This document shows, in pieces, positions 53,642 to 63,897 of a stretch of 64,000 bases of DNA; the first letter of the stretch is position 1; each line of letters begins with the position of its first letter. Source of the DNA: Streblospio benedicti (Eukaryota; Annelida; Polychaeta; Spionida; Spionidae); the NCBI GenBank assembly GCA_019095985.1, contig CM032663.1, positions 34,566,939-34,630,938 of the forward strand. Reading direction: 5' to 3'. Under the pieces are notes generated by a model that searched no databases, was not told where the DNA came from, and saw only the letters and a program-made list of their open reading frames with translations. Position numbers and translations under genes: made by a program.

Positions 53642-55712
53642 ATGGCGACATTCATCCGACCACGTGCATCCACCGCTCCAGAAGTAGTACTAACGCGAGC
53701 GTGCCCACGCAGACGTCATCAAAAGTTGGCCAGGCGGAAAACCACTTCACCACCGAGGATACCCAAAATAGAAGTAGAAGACGTCGATTGCCAAAGCTCA
53801 TCAGACTCATCCATCACAGATTTGCGTGTAGCCAATGCCTCGTTAATTGGAAATAAATCGAAATCTGTCTCAGCCTTAGACACGCCTTCATCACGCAACC
53901 AATCATGTATTGGCTGTCCAAAAATAACTCTAGGACAATCGTCAAGTAGTCCAAAGAAACGACAGAGTCTCTCCTCCACTCCATCCTCCCCAGATAGCCA
54001 ATTAAGTCCATGCGGATCGCCACGTGTGACACTTGCACGTAGCAGATCAAACTCTCTGACTCCCCCTACTAATAATGCTGTTAATGGACGCATGTGTTCC
54101 CCACGCGGATATCAAAGAAATAGATCAAATTCATTGACCCCGAGATCATCACTAGAAGGCCTTCCTAGGGGAAGGTCCAACTCACTTAGCCCTAACTGCC
54201 TAGGGTCTTCGATGAAGGGCGATTTTGGCTCAACTTCTGAGAACCTAGTAGGAAAGTGTAGAACACAAAGATCGAAATCAGTGTGCTTTCCTGGTGAGTA
54301 TCCAAATTCATAGATTCAAATATGTTGATTTTAGATTTAAGAAATGCAACGGGAGCAACATTCGACCCTTCTAAGATCTGTTTAATTTGTATTTCTCGTC
54401 TGTATCATTTTGGCTCTAACTTCTTTCATGATCGATACATCTCTGGTATGTAGTACATACAGTAACTTTAAGTAGCAAAATAATACTATCCTGTTCACGT
54501 CTCAAAGACATGATATTTCGTATGTAAACTTGCTGTACATTAGTTGGAAAACATGTCACAGAACCCATCACCATGCTTTTGACGTGGACTCGGAACCTTC
54601 CTTGGTTTGTGCACAATATTTAGTGTTCGTCACGATTGGGTATACGGTTGAGCAGTCCATAAAGTGATATATTCATCCAGAAATCGTGGTTTTTATATAT
54701 AAATGTCAACCACAAACTATGGTTACTGCCCATGCTAAGATCAACATATAAACCATGATGATATTTAAGTAATTTTTCAATGAAGCACCTATATGGTGTA
54801 CGTTTAACAAGACATAGTCTGAAAAACGTATCTAGACAGTAATAAATGAAGGCGCGGGATAGACGTCTAGATATTTCGTCATCGTCATCCCTAATACATA
54901 TGTATAGAACTGAACCTCTCTTTGTTCGACACCATAGGCCAGACGCAAATTTCATTAAGGGGTAAATGAGGTTGTGGTTCTTATAATTCAAATGACAGGT
55001 TCATGTTGTTTACATGTTAAATGTAAGTAACTAAATTTACAGCATGTTTTATATGCCCCACTTTCAATTGCTTTTGGTTATAGGTTACAGATCTATCAGT
55101 TGAAAATATTGTTCACATCATTTTTGTGGTGGTTGATAAGTGAAACCATTGCCCGCAAGTGTTATTATGCAATCATGATCGATTTGATTGGTGACAATCG
55201 ATCGACTCAATTATTGGTGTACGTGTGGAGAGAAAATGTAGTAAGAAAACTCTATTATTTCGCTTTCAAGCTAGCCTCATTTTAGGATACTTTAATTATT
55301 GCCGTGGAGTACACTAGTTTTGGCCTTTACTCGCCCGTATTACCACGAATTTCAGTGTGCTTAGTACTTGCTTAGATTATCATTATTAATTGTTTCCTAA
55401 ATTTGCGATGACCGCTCTTGCGTTATTTTGCAAAGTTAACCAAGTCCACGTATCTAAGCCCCCTACGATGTAATTGTTTCTTTTGCAGACATAAATTCAG
55501 AAAGGACACCTGGACGAAAGCCAGGCTGGATCGAAGATCAACTGTGGTGGACAGACGACTGCTTAGAAATGCAGAGACGACCACTTCCTCGGGGCTCGAA
55601 CTCTTTTGAATGTTTAATGAAACAGGATGGCTATCATTCAAATGATGAAAGCATTGTTGTAGAATCTGATGAGAGCGTTGTGAATATTAGCATGTACCAA
55701 ATGGGCACATGA
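53642..55712 (+). CDS. cluster gene 2: LPxGS-box protein with RSNSL repeats, 291 residues
   Basis: Exons 53642-54293 and 55489-55712, joined TTTCCTG|GTGAGT to TTTTGCAG|AC (652 + 224 bases, in phase). It starts MATFIRPRASTAPEVVL, nearly identical to cluster gene 4. Residues 87-100 (NQSCIGCPKITLGQ) match SCCGVPSVDLG of gene 4. Three spaced copies of RSNSL(T/S)P follow (about 136-141, 161-166 and 178-184), each preceded by Arg, as in kinase and 14-3-3 sites. The splice-site word QRSKSVC is shared with gene 4. The second exon has GWIEDQLWWTDDCLEMQRR and the family box LPRGSNSFECLMKQDGY (250-266), then an acidic end. No known domain is seen. Confidence 0.8.
54620..54955 (-). CDS. candidate minus-strand exon inside intron of cluster gene 2
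   Basis: A frame open from ATG 54955 to TAA 54620 (112 codons), with MKFASGLWCRTKRG, then EISRRLSRAFIYYCLDTFF and LKYHHGLYVDLSMGS. A possible donor (CTCAACC|GTATAC) lies near its end. It has the hydrophobic-helical look of a real exon and sits on the same strand as the candidates at 52.6 and 49.0 kb. However, no phase-proven join to them was found, and a chance frame is quite possible. Confidence 0.25.
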   Translation of the reverse strand: MKFASGLWCRTKRGSVLYICIRDDDDEISRRLSRAFIYYCLDTFFRLCLVKRTPYRCFIEKLLKYHHGLYVDLSMGSNHSLWLTFIYKNHDFWMNISLYGLLNRIPNRDEH

Positions 55713-56358
55713 AAAATATTCATTTCATATAAGTCTTTGTTAGTTTCAAAATGTTCATTCATTCTTTTTTTTCTAATTTGTGGTTCTTTCATTATTTAAT
55801 GTCAATTTCCCTTATAATGTCATATGATGAATAAACAATTAATAATGATTGAGCTATAAGGAGGAATTAAACAAAGCCCCAATATTCTAGTGAGAATGCC
55901 CTTTTTTGTCAAGCTCAACAAACATGCTGTCTACGTACACTGACAAAGGTAGAAATAAAATCACACTAATGATTGTGGGCGGATTGGATTTACACAATGA
56001 TATGCTAAGAAAATGTCGCCTGCTAAAAAAACTTTCCATTTAAAAAATAAAAAAATAAAAACAACAATCATATGTCCACGTCTAAAAGATATGAGACGAA
56101 GAAAACAGACAGTAGAAAATCCTCCTAAATATACATATAAATCAAAGACTTTAAACTTATGCTTTTGTACCACGGACTCATATTCTTAATGATACCGTGC
56201 GGACACCATATCAAGTTACTACAACTGATTTGTAGACATGTATGTGAATGAGAGAGCGGGTGCTTTCGGGGGAATAGGTCTACATCTTTAGGCTACTCTA
56301 CTCACAATGCACCCAGTGTTGAATACTCATATGAACTACAAAGCTGAATATTTGAGGC

Positions 56359-56567
56359 ATGGGCCTCAGCATCATGGGAGGGGGTAGGGGGTATATAATG
56401 GTCTACTACTATGCTTTACAAACGCTATACCATACAGTGTACAGTATATAGCCGTATATACTGTATAATGTACTGGATATGGTCATATATACTGTATACT
56501 GTATGGTATAGTGTTTTTAAACCATACATATATACCCCCTAACCCTCCCATGATGTTGAGGCCCATG
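56359..56567. mobile_element. palindromic MITE
   Basis: Ends CATGGGCCTCAGCATCATGG, then GAGGGGGTAGGGGGTATATA, repeated inverted on the right (TATATACCCCCTAACCCTCC, then CATGATGTTGAGGCCCATG). The centre is itself palindromic (ACGCTATACCATACAGT against ACTGTATGGTATAGTGT), so nearly the whole 209 bp folds on itself. Confidence 0.8.
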
Positions 56568-56915
56568 ATTTGAGTGGTTGAAAGTTTAATCATTATTCTT
56601 TCGAGTCTTAAAAATAATTTTGTTTTCTAAGTAAATAGCATTCACTGCTGGCAATTCTATGTGCCATATATTAGATTGAACATTCATTTACATTGAATAG
56701 TGATTAATTTCATTACATGTTAATGAATGGAGATGAAATTAAGATTATACACGCACTTTGTGAAATCATATGAGATATATGCATTATAATACTAGACATC
56801 GATTGGAACACGCCTTGATTAGATAAGCATTTATTGAATTTTCCTACGCAACCTAATCAGGATTGATCAATTAAAATCTTTATCAATCTTATGCGATGTG
56901 GTGTATTGTTCAATT

Positions 56916-57896
56916 TTAGCTACACATTGTGTTATTAACCGGGTCGCACTTTAAGCTGTATACCCCGGACCGTCGTGTACGTCGTGGGAAGGATTCCGTC
57001 GATCCAGAGGCTTGCTTAGATAGAGTTCTTTCAATCTGATTACGATATATTGAAATTTCGTTGTTGTCTTTACTTGGACTTTTACAACTGCTACTACCTT
57101 CTGCTGAATATCCAAAATCAGACTTTATAGCTTCAAAAATGTTTGATCCCTGCGGAAGCCCTTTCCGTTGGATGGCACCAATATCCAGTTTTTTGCGATC
57201 GGGTTCGGTAACTAGAGAAACACTTCTTCTATTGAGACACAATGCATTCCCTGGAACTCTCACTGGTTCCTGTTTCGGCCACGAATATCTTTGCTTTGAA
57301 TCGAAACTAGCACCTAATTCAGTGACGTCTTCCCAGGCAATCGTGGCTGAAACTGGCAACGTTTCTTGTGATCCACTATTGCTAAAATTGCCTTCCTTGC
57401 TATCTACTGATATTTTGCGTAAACATGATTTTAGTTGACCTCGAGGTCCTTGAACATTGTTATAGATTGGCATGGAGTCAAACGAAATTGATCTCTGTTT
57501 CTTTCGCTCAACTTGAACACTTTTAGGTCTACTGTAAGATGAAATGGAACTAGAATCTCTGCCAGTTGACACTCCCCCTTTATCGTATGGCAAGGCAAAT
57601 GTGACCGTCTTTTGTGCCGCGGGTATAGTCGTCTGCTCAGATGGTTGTTGTGTGTCGTCAACATGGCAGTTGTCTAGTTCTTCTATTACCAGTGCAAGAT
57701 CCCTTTGTATGGACGACGGAGATAGAGTTCTAGATCGTCGTCGTTGTGAAAGAATATCTTTTAGAGACTCTGCCTTCTGATCAGATTCGGTCTTGCTTTC
57801 AAACCATTCATCATCTTTAGATTGCCGTGTCAGGTTTCTACTGTTTCTTTGGTACCTCCTGTTTAGTATTCTATGCGAAAATCTTCCTCCATCCAT
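56916..57896 (-). CDS. cluster gene 3: LPxGS-box protein, 326 residues
   Basis: A single-exon frame from ATG 57896 to TAA 56916, the most diverged member. The N-terminus lacks the RPRAST box but is equally basic (RRYQRNSRNLTRQS). It has RRRSRTLSPSS (52-62), KTVTF (96-100, an RVxF-like word), RKKQRSISFDS (131-141), KSCLR (156-160), RRSVSLV (223-229) and the family box LPQGSNIFEAIKSDFGY (247-263), followed by Ser-rich and basic text. It is probably disordered and heavily phosphorylated. No enzyme domain is present. Plus-strand frames over it are shadows. Confidence 0.75.
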   Translation of the reverse strand: MDGGRFSHRILNRRYQRNSRNLTRQSKDDEWFESKTESDQKAESLKDILSQRRRSRTLSPSSIQRDLALVIEELDNCHVDDTQQPSEQTTIPAAQKTVTFALPYDKGGVSTGRDSSSISSYSRPKSVQVERKKQRSISFDSMPIYNNVQGPRGQLKSCLRKISVDSKEGNFSNSGSQETLPVSATIAWEDVTELGASFDSKQRYSWPKQEPVRVPGNALCLNRRSVSLVTEPDRKKLDIGAIQRKGLPQGSNIFEAIKSDFGYSAEGSSSCKSPSKDNNEISIYRNQIERTLSKQASGSTESFPRRTRRSGVYSLKCDPVNNTMCS

Positions 57897-57899
57897 GAT

Positions 57900-59195
57900 T
57901 CCAGAATTGTGCTGTGCCAGAGAGAATCAGCTTATCAATTGTATCCTGTATATGGTCAACTCAATCTATATGTTAATAGAACTGTTATAATCTATCCGGT
58001 TTTCCATTGTATGTGTTATTCACAAACATCATAAATATCACATGCTATGGCAGGAAACAATAAATGACCAGCGAAAGTCAACCACAAACAAAGTCAATGC
58101 AACTGCAGATCTCAGTGATATTTATCATACAATAGGAAAATGTTGTAAAGATAAACTGAAGTATATAAAGCAATATCCAGTGTAATCACAGCTTTGAAAA
58201 GACCAACAATCAATGCATTTTGTATTTACCAATGAATGATTGTCGATCGCCCACAAATATTCATGGAACTCGCTGTGCATGAAAAATGGAAAGTATTAAA
58301 TTATCAAACTTATTTGTTCATATGGTATATGAGATAATCAATAATGATAAATCTAGGTACGGTTTATCTAAACAGCTTATCCAGTTGAACTAATACAGCT
58401 TACATAAATTTTGCTAGCAGTATTGGTACGTATTAAGTTCTTGCACACGCCTCATTTGTAATAACTCGAGAAAATGCAATGGAATGTCCAAGGTGCTGTA
58501 TATGCCCAGTTTGTGATCGGTTCCTAGATGGTATGAGTCTGCTTTAAATGTGTTTTGGAGCAATGCTGAAATTTCAATCTTATCGTGTTTGCTTATTGTG
58601 GTCTAAATTCAAAAGCAAAATCGTTCTGATAATGAACGCAAATAGTGAAATGATAATCACAATGTGTTTATTTTACTGCAAATATCAAGTGTGATTACCT
58701 TGGCGAGTGGTCATTAACCTACAAGCAAAATTTCATATTTAATTTGGAATATAACAGATGGCGTTTTTACATAAAGATTGCATAATAATCTGTCTAGCCA
58801 GGAGAAAAGAGGGTGTGTGTTCATGTTCCTATTTCCATAATTGTACAAGATTGGACAACTGCAGAGTGAATAAAGTAATCAAAACATTTTTGCAAGTAAT
58901 TAGAAACTACTTTCAGGTTTACTATAATAATCACAAAAAATACTCAACATGTATATTATATAAGTATGGGTAACATAACATTCACTACTTGCATTATACA
59001 TGTAGTACTGGAATGCCCTTCATCTTCTCTCTTTTTCATCATTTGTAAAAGGAAAAAGATAGCGTTTTCAAGATTTTTTTAGCTGTGAACCTAATCATTT
59101 TGCATCACAAAATTATTATCATAAAACATATGTACATTTCATTCATAGTGTTAAAGTATATGTGTACACAAGTTATGGAAAATGAAGGGGGATGT
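57900..59195. other. no gene seen
   Basis: AT-rich spacer between cluster genes 3 and 4 with no supported exon or repeat. Confidence 0.5.
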
Positions 59196-59199
59196 TTAA

Positions 59200-60170
59200 T
59201 TAATCTTCGTCTGAATGAAAACCCAAATCTTTCATTATAATTTCTAATGATGCAGAACCCTTGGGAAGCGATTGCTTTTCCAGAAAGTCTGTATTCCACA
59301 AGTCTATCAACCACAGTGTTTGCTGTTTTTCGTAGGCAGTGGAAACACCTAAAATAGAGATAAAAGTCATATATGTGCAAGTCAAGGCATGTAACAATAT
59401 GAACTAACTGTATACGAGCAATTGAATTGCATAGTCCAACGTCAAGCACACGAACGACCTTTCCTGATCAATGAGTATTTCAAAATATATCACCGTATAC
59501 ATATATAACATGGATTTGTCATAATATTACATACCTGTGGAGCACACGGATTTTGACCGCTGCCTTCCGCTATATCCCATGTACTCGTTGGATTGATGTT
59601 TAGTGTGTTTTGACAATGCCTTTCTTGCAATATTTTGTGTTCTAAACAATGACTTAATGATCTGCTCCGCTGTCTAATATCACCCGCGCCTACTTCATTT
59701 AAACTGAAATGTGGGTGCTTTGATACATTTTTTTCTGTGTGTTCAGGGGTTTCATGGTGTTTCAAGATTGATTTGGGTACGTTGCTACTGTGGTGTATCT
59801 CGTGCATTAACTTGGAATCTGGCATTTCTGTCGAAGAACATGACCCTGGTCGTGATTCGGCCCTTGAAACATTTGAAAAATCTTCGTCATGAGCATCACG
59901 TGTGTTCACATCCAGTCGTCCTCTTCCCAAGTCCACGCTCGGAACACCACAGCAAGATTTTCGCCTGGTGGCTGGTAGAACCCGTTCACACTGTGTACCA
60001 TGCTGATGTACATCTCTCAGAGCAGTAACCAGGTTTTCTTCATCCTCACCAGCTGATGTCCGCTGAGAAGAACTGGACAATTTATGTTTGTGCTCCAGCT
60101 TCGGTCGTTGCAGACGTGACAACACCGCTTCTGGCATCGTAGAAGCACGCGGCCTTACAAAAGTGGCCAT
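59200..60170 (-). CDS. cluster gene 4: LPxGS-box protein with an apparent frameshift
   Basis: Exon 1 runs from ATG 60170 to the donor at 59535 (CCACAG|GTATGT) and exon 2 from 59348 to 59200. It starts MATFVRPRASTMPEAVLSRL. It has SCCGVPSVDLGRGR, VPKSILKHHE (a SILK-type word, residues 131-140) and RQRSRSLSHC. Exon 2 has LWNTDFLEKQSLPKGSAS and the box SLEIIMKDLGF, ending SDED. The frame from the ATG reaches the donor in the wrong phase. In the other frame the exon end reads RQRSKSVCST, matching QRSKSVC of gene 2, and enters exon 2 correctly. One small insertion or deletion between about 59570 and 59660 would explain this: a mutation, an allele or an assembly error. The gene is probably real but may be broken. 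Confidence 0.65.
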
Positions 60171-60199
60171 TTCAATTTAGCTGATTTAATAACCTCAAA

Positions 60200-61040
60200 T
60201 AGACTCACAGTTAAATGCGTAGCACAGTTTTGAATTTATTAATATTAACACTTTACTGTTAATCCCATGAACGTTTGAAAAATATTTATTGTTTATGCCG
60301 TAGTATGATAATCACATCAGGCCATTTCCAAATAGTATTCCATTTTCAATACAAAAAGAAGAAAACAAATATTTTTATTGCAAATTCCAGACACAAATTT
60401 AATTTTAATTTTCTTATATTATTTATTGTGACACGAATTCTAATAGACTATCTTTCTAAACGTCTGGAGGAGTTCTATAGATAAATGCCCTCCCAAATGT
60501 AGTTGATTGTATGAAAAGAAATGTGAAAGTTGATTTTCTTCCACAACGTTAATCTCATTATGACGCTTTATAATGCGACATATTCACCTTCACGTGACAC
60601 CAACAAGGCTGTAATATGAATCCAGTAAATTGAAATTTGCATGAGCACGTTCCAAACCCTTCAGGCAATACTTTTTTTATGTTCCAGTAAATTTACATTA
60701 GGCACTGTAATGCACGTTCTTATACTTGGCTGCTTCGGAATGAAACGAAAATGGTCAATTCGTGTGTCAAAGACTATGTCTGTTCCTATTGTAGAATATG
60801 CAAAACATATTGATAGGTGTTTCTCTTCTGTGATATTGGTCTACTTTATACACTTCAAGCAGCCACTGATGAACAAATAACATCAAACCCTCACGACATG
60901 AATGTGTAAATATTGCATATAATACAAGACTGAGTAAATATTTCATACAATAGTTGTCTGTGAGATATACCGGGTATGTATCTGCTGAAGACCCAGCCAC
61001 AGGACTTGCACTCTGGCCGAAGCGGAAGCATAAAGCATTG
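60200..61040. other. no gene seen
   Basis: AT-rich flank upstream of cluster gene 4 (promoter side) and the boundary of the LINE fragment. No element was recognised. Confidence 0.45.
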
Positions 61041-61084
61041 AAAGCTTGTTGTTTTGTTTGTTCGTAAATTTGTCTGTTTGTTTG

Positions 61085-62001
61085 GTTAAAATATTTAGGT
61101 GTTACTTTTGATCAGGATTTCAGTGGTTTGTCTATGGCTAGCTTAATGTTGAAAAAAATCAATGCTAAATTGAAATTTTTGTATAGAAATAATATGTATT
61201 TTGGGTTTAAAGAGAGAAAACTATTAGTTTCTACTTTAGTACAATCTAATTTTGATTATGGCGTCAACAGCTGGTTTAGAGGGTTGCCCCAAAAAGTGAA
61301 AACAAGATTTCAAACAACACAAAATAGGCTTATTAGATACATTTTAAACTATGATGGAAGGCACCACCTTTGTTCTGAGGATTTTAAATTAGTTGGATGG
61401 TTAAATGTAAATGATCGAATTGAATACTTGTCTTTATGTTTAATGTATAAAATACATATCAAAAAGGCTCCTGCATATTTATGTGATGTTAAACTTGTGA
61501 GTCATTCATACAATACTAGGAAGAAAGAGTTGTCGTACATTGTACCAAAAGTTAAGTCCCATGGACAGAAAACATTTAAATATTGTAGCATTAAATATTG
61601 GAATAGTCTGCCTCTACCAATACGAAAGTCAAACTGTTTGGTGTCTTTTAAATCAAAATGTAAGAAATATTATATGGACCATTTTATAAAAAGAGTAATA
61701 AGAATATATTTGTTAAAAGGTTAATCATTAGTAATGTAATTATTATGTTCTATGGCACCAATTCTAGTCAGTTGTTTTTCCATGTTTTTCACCGAGGTCC
61801 ACTATGGAAATAAGACTCTCCATTTTAAATGGATATCTTTTTAGTGCTCCTTGTTTGTCACATGGTTCTTTTTTATTATATTTGTATATCTCTATTCAAT
61901 TTTACTTCTATTTATATATTTTTACTTATTTGTAATCTTTTATTTACTTTTGAATTAATATGCCTGTGATAAACGAAATAAATCAAATCAAAATCAAAAC
62001 A
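61085..62001 (+). mobile_element. 5'-truncated LINE, 3' end of the reverse-transcriptase ORF
   Basis: The frame from about 61085 to 61724 reads KYLGVTFDQDF, then LMLKKINAKLKFLYRNN, TLVQSNFDYGVNSWFRGLP, QNRLIRYILN and FKYCSIKYWNSLPLPIR, ending at TAA. This is the typical C-terminal region after the reverse-transcriptase core of CR1/Jockey-like non-LTR retrotransposons (YLGV-x-hD, Q-hhDYG, hRYIL, WNSLP). The RT catalytic core is absent, so the copy is truncated at its 5' side. About 280 bases of 3' UTR follow, ending in AAATCAAATCAAAATCAAAA tail repeats. The tail of the ORF is uninterrupted, suggesting a fairly young copy. Confidence 0.85.
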
Positions 62002-62028
62002 TTTAGCGCTAAACATCTATATAGACAA

Positions 62029-62164
62029 TACCGGGTGAGTTGTTAACATTGATTTTTTTATTGGGCAAGTTCTTGGGGCGTATCACGGCGAGCCCTTCGG
62101 GCTCGCCGTGATACGCCCCAAGAACGAGCCCAATAAAAAAATCAATGTTAACCAACGAACCCGG
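62029..62164. repeat. long near-perfect hairpin
   Basis: Arms of about 65 bases around a TTC loop at 62096-62098. The inner stem is GCGTATCACGGCGAGCCC against GGGCTCGCCGTGATACGC. The stem extends outward through TTCTTGGGGC, ATTGGGC, a TTTTTTT/AAAAAAA block, and TTAACATTGA to ACCGGGT. Only a few mismatches or gaps are present. It is non-coding and lies directly after the LINE tail. Confidence 0.9.
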
Positions 62165-62169
62165 TTTTA

Positions 62170-63490
62170 TATTTATCAGTCTTTTCTAAACAATTACAAT
62201 ATTGTTGAAAAATAAGCTGGTATATATTCAACACATTTAACAAGGTAATTTATTAATAAATTACAAAATGCAATAATGTGTAGGAATACACTGCATAATC
62301 ATAACAGAACACGGCGCAGTCACTCGCTAGACATATATAGACGCCTATGGTCGGATTTCTGCACTACAGTTACGTGGGACGTATGACTACTATTAACGCG
62401 TCGCTGTTCTGTGCATCTCTTTGATGTTCATTGATTTTGGAGCTTTTTCTTAGTAGTTTAATAAAATCAATAGAGGTTTCCCTAGAAGTAGTAGGTGTGC
62501 TAGATTCATGAACATATTTGAAGTTAGGCAAAAGTAGTCCGATTGACAACTAACCGTGTATACGGATTCCGTATACGGTTAGTCCGTATACAACATTTTT
62601 ACACGGCAGTTCTGGAGGTCGATATCGACTGAAAATACATGCAAAAGACTGATAAAAGCATTTTACCACCGACAGCTAGTATGGACCCGCGGCCGGGTAC
62701 TTTTGGCAATTGCATTCAAACCACTGATAGATCTAACTACATAAAGTACATGAATTAAAGTACATCAACGTGCTCTATTAATTCCGCTCGCGATTTAGCA
62801 AGGCAAATGCAGCAGTTGATAATGTATAAGGTTTAATTAAATCTTAAAAAGAAAGATTCATTCCAAAACATTGCATTTCTTATCAACAATTAAGTTGCCA
62901 TCCAGCCCGGGCCATCCAGTGATGTGTTGTTGTTTTTCAGCCATTGCCGTTTACGTCATGTTTATAGAGGTTTGCAAGTTCATTGGAGCGGTATTCGGCT
63001 TAGCCTCAGACACCCAGACTGGCATGTAATATCTTGGTACGTGGCAGCTGTACAAGATCCTGGATGATTAAGACTATAGGCTTAGTGGACTGCTCAGTTA
63101 ACATCAAGTGAGCAAAATATCGCCCAATAACAATATGTAATATTCGCGCATGAGATTATGACAGTTATGGTATGGATACGGCAAAAAGATATCAATCTAA
63201 TAGTGTGATGACAATGATTTGACATACAAATAATATTTTGACCCGAACATGTCTACTCTAAGCAGCTACTTGTACCTCCTATATATTAGTCCTATATAAG
63301 ATAGTGCTCATTATTTTACTAATTGATGAATGGAAAGAACACTATATTGGGCTATTTTAGGTAAGGAGGGTAATATAATTAAAACCTATAATTATATTAT
63401 ATTATTAAAGCGAGCATATTATTATAACCGTTTTACAGACTTACTCTTTATAGACCTATATATACAGATTGTGTGATTTCTGAAAATAGG
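62170..63490. other. no gene seen
   Basis: AT-rich sequence between the hairpin and the 63.5-kb exon. Apart from the palindrome at 62552 nothing was recognised. Confidence 0.45.
62552..62587. repeat. short palindrome
   Basis: CTAACCGTGTATACGGA and TCCGTATACGGTTAG form an inverted repeat with almost no loop. Another CCGTATAC follows. Confidence 0.7.
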
Positions 63491-63535
63491 GTTTTTTTCT
63501 TTCCCTTTTATAGATGACTACAATACTTGTAGAAG

Positions 63536-63685
63536 ATGATGACTTCTCTTAATCTGGCTAAAGTAAATACTGTTTTGGTTGCTGTTCTCATAAGCTTCGT
63601 AAATAGCTGTCCAAAATGTCCTGGTATTCCTAAGTGTGACCAAATTCCGCAGGGGCCAACATTTCTGAAGACAACGTTTGACCAG
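63536..63685 (+). CDS. first coding exon of a secreted protein (partial)
   Basis: ATGATGACTTCTC at 63536 (with a second ATG three bases on) gives a signal-peptide-like start (NTVLVAVLISFVNSC), then CPKCPGIPKCDQIPQGP and TFLKTTFDQ, ending at a donor CAG|GTATGT in phase 0. A strong acceptor (CTTTCCCTTTTATAG at 63513) lies upstream, so this may be the second exon of the gene. The cysteine-rich start after the signal peptide is compatible with many extracellular proteins. The rest lies beyond the window. The following intron starts with a GTGGTCT-rich repeat. Confidence 0.5.
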
Positions 63686-63714
63686 GTATGTGTAGAAACT
63701 CTTTATAAGATCAC

Positions 63715-63870
63715 TTGTGGGACTGATTTTAAAGTGGTCTCAATGGAGAGGTGGTCTTTATATGGAGGTTCTCATTGGAATGATTTTGAAGGATTGGGAC
63801 CGAGAAAAGTGGTCTTATTATAGAGGTGGTCTCATTAACGAGGTGGTCTTAATCGGAGGTTCTACTGTAC
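63715..63870. repeat. GAGGTGGTCT repeat tract ending CTACTGTA
   Basis: Words GAGGTGGTCT and AAGTGGTCTTA recur about five times in 130 bases, ending GGAGGTTCTACTGTA. It is probably the terminal or subterminal repeats of a dispersed element inserted in the intron. Confidence 0.5.
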
Positions 63871-63897
63871 TTACTTTTTAAAGCAATTTCTATTTAC

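Noticed and set aside
53719-54093. 124-codon minus frame
   Set aside because: Shadow of cluster gene 2, whose plus frame is supported by paralogs.
57061-57438. 125-codon plus frame
   Set aside because: Shadow of cluster gene 3.
59711-60028. 105-codon plus frame
   Set aside because: Shadow of cluster gene 4.
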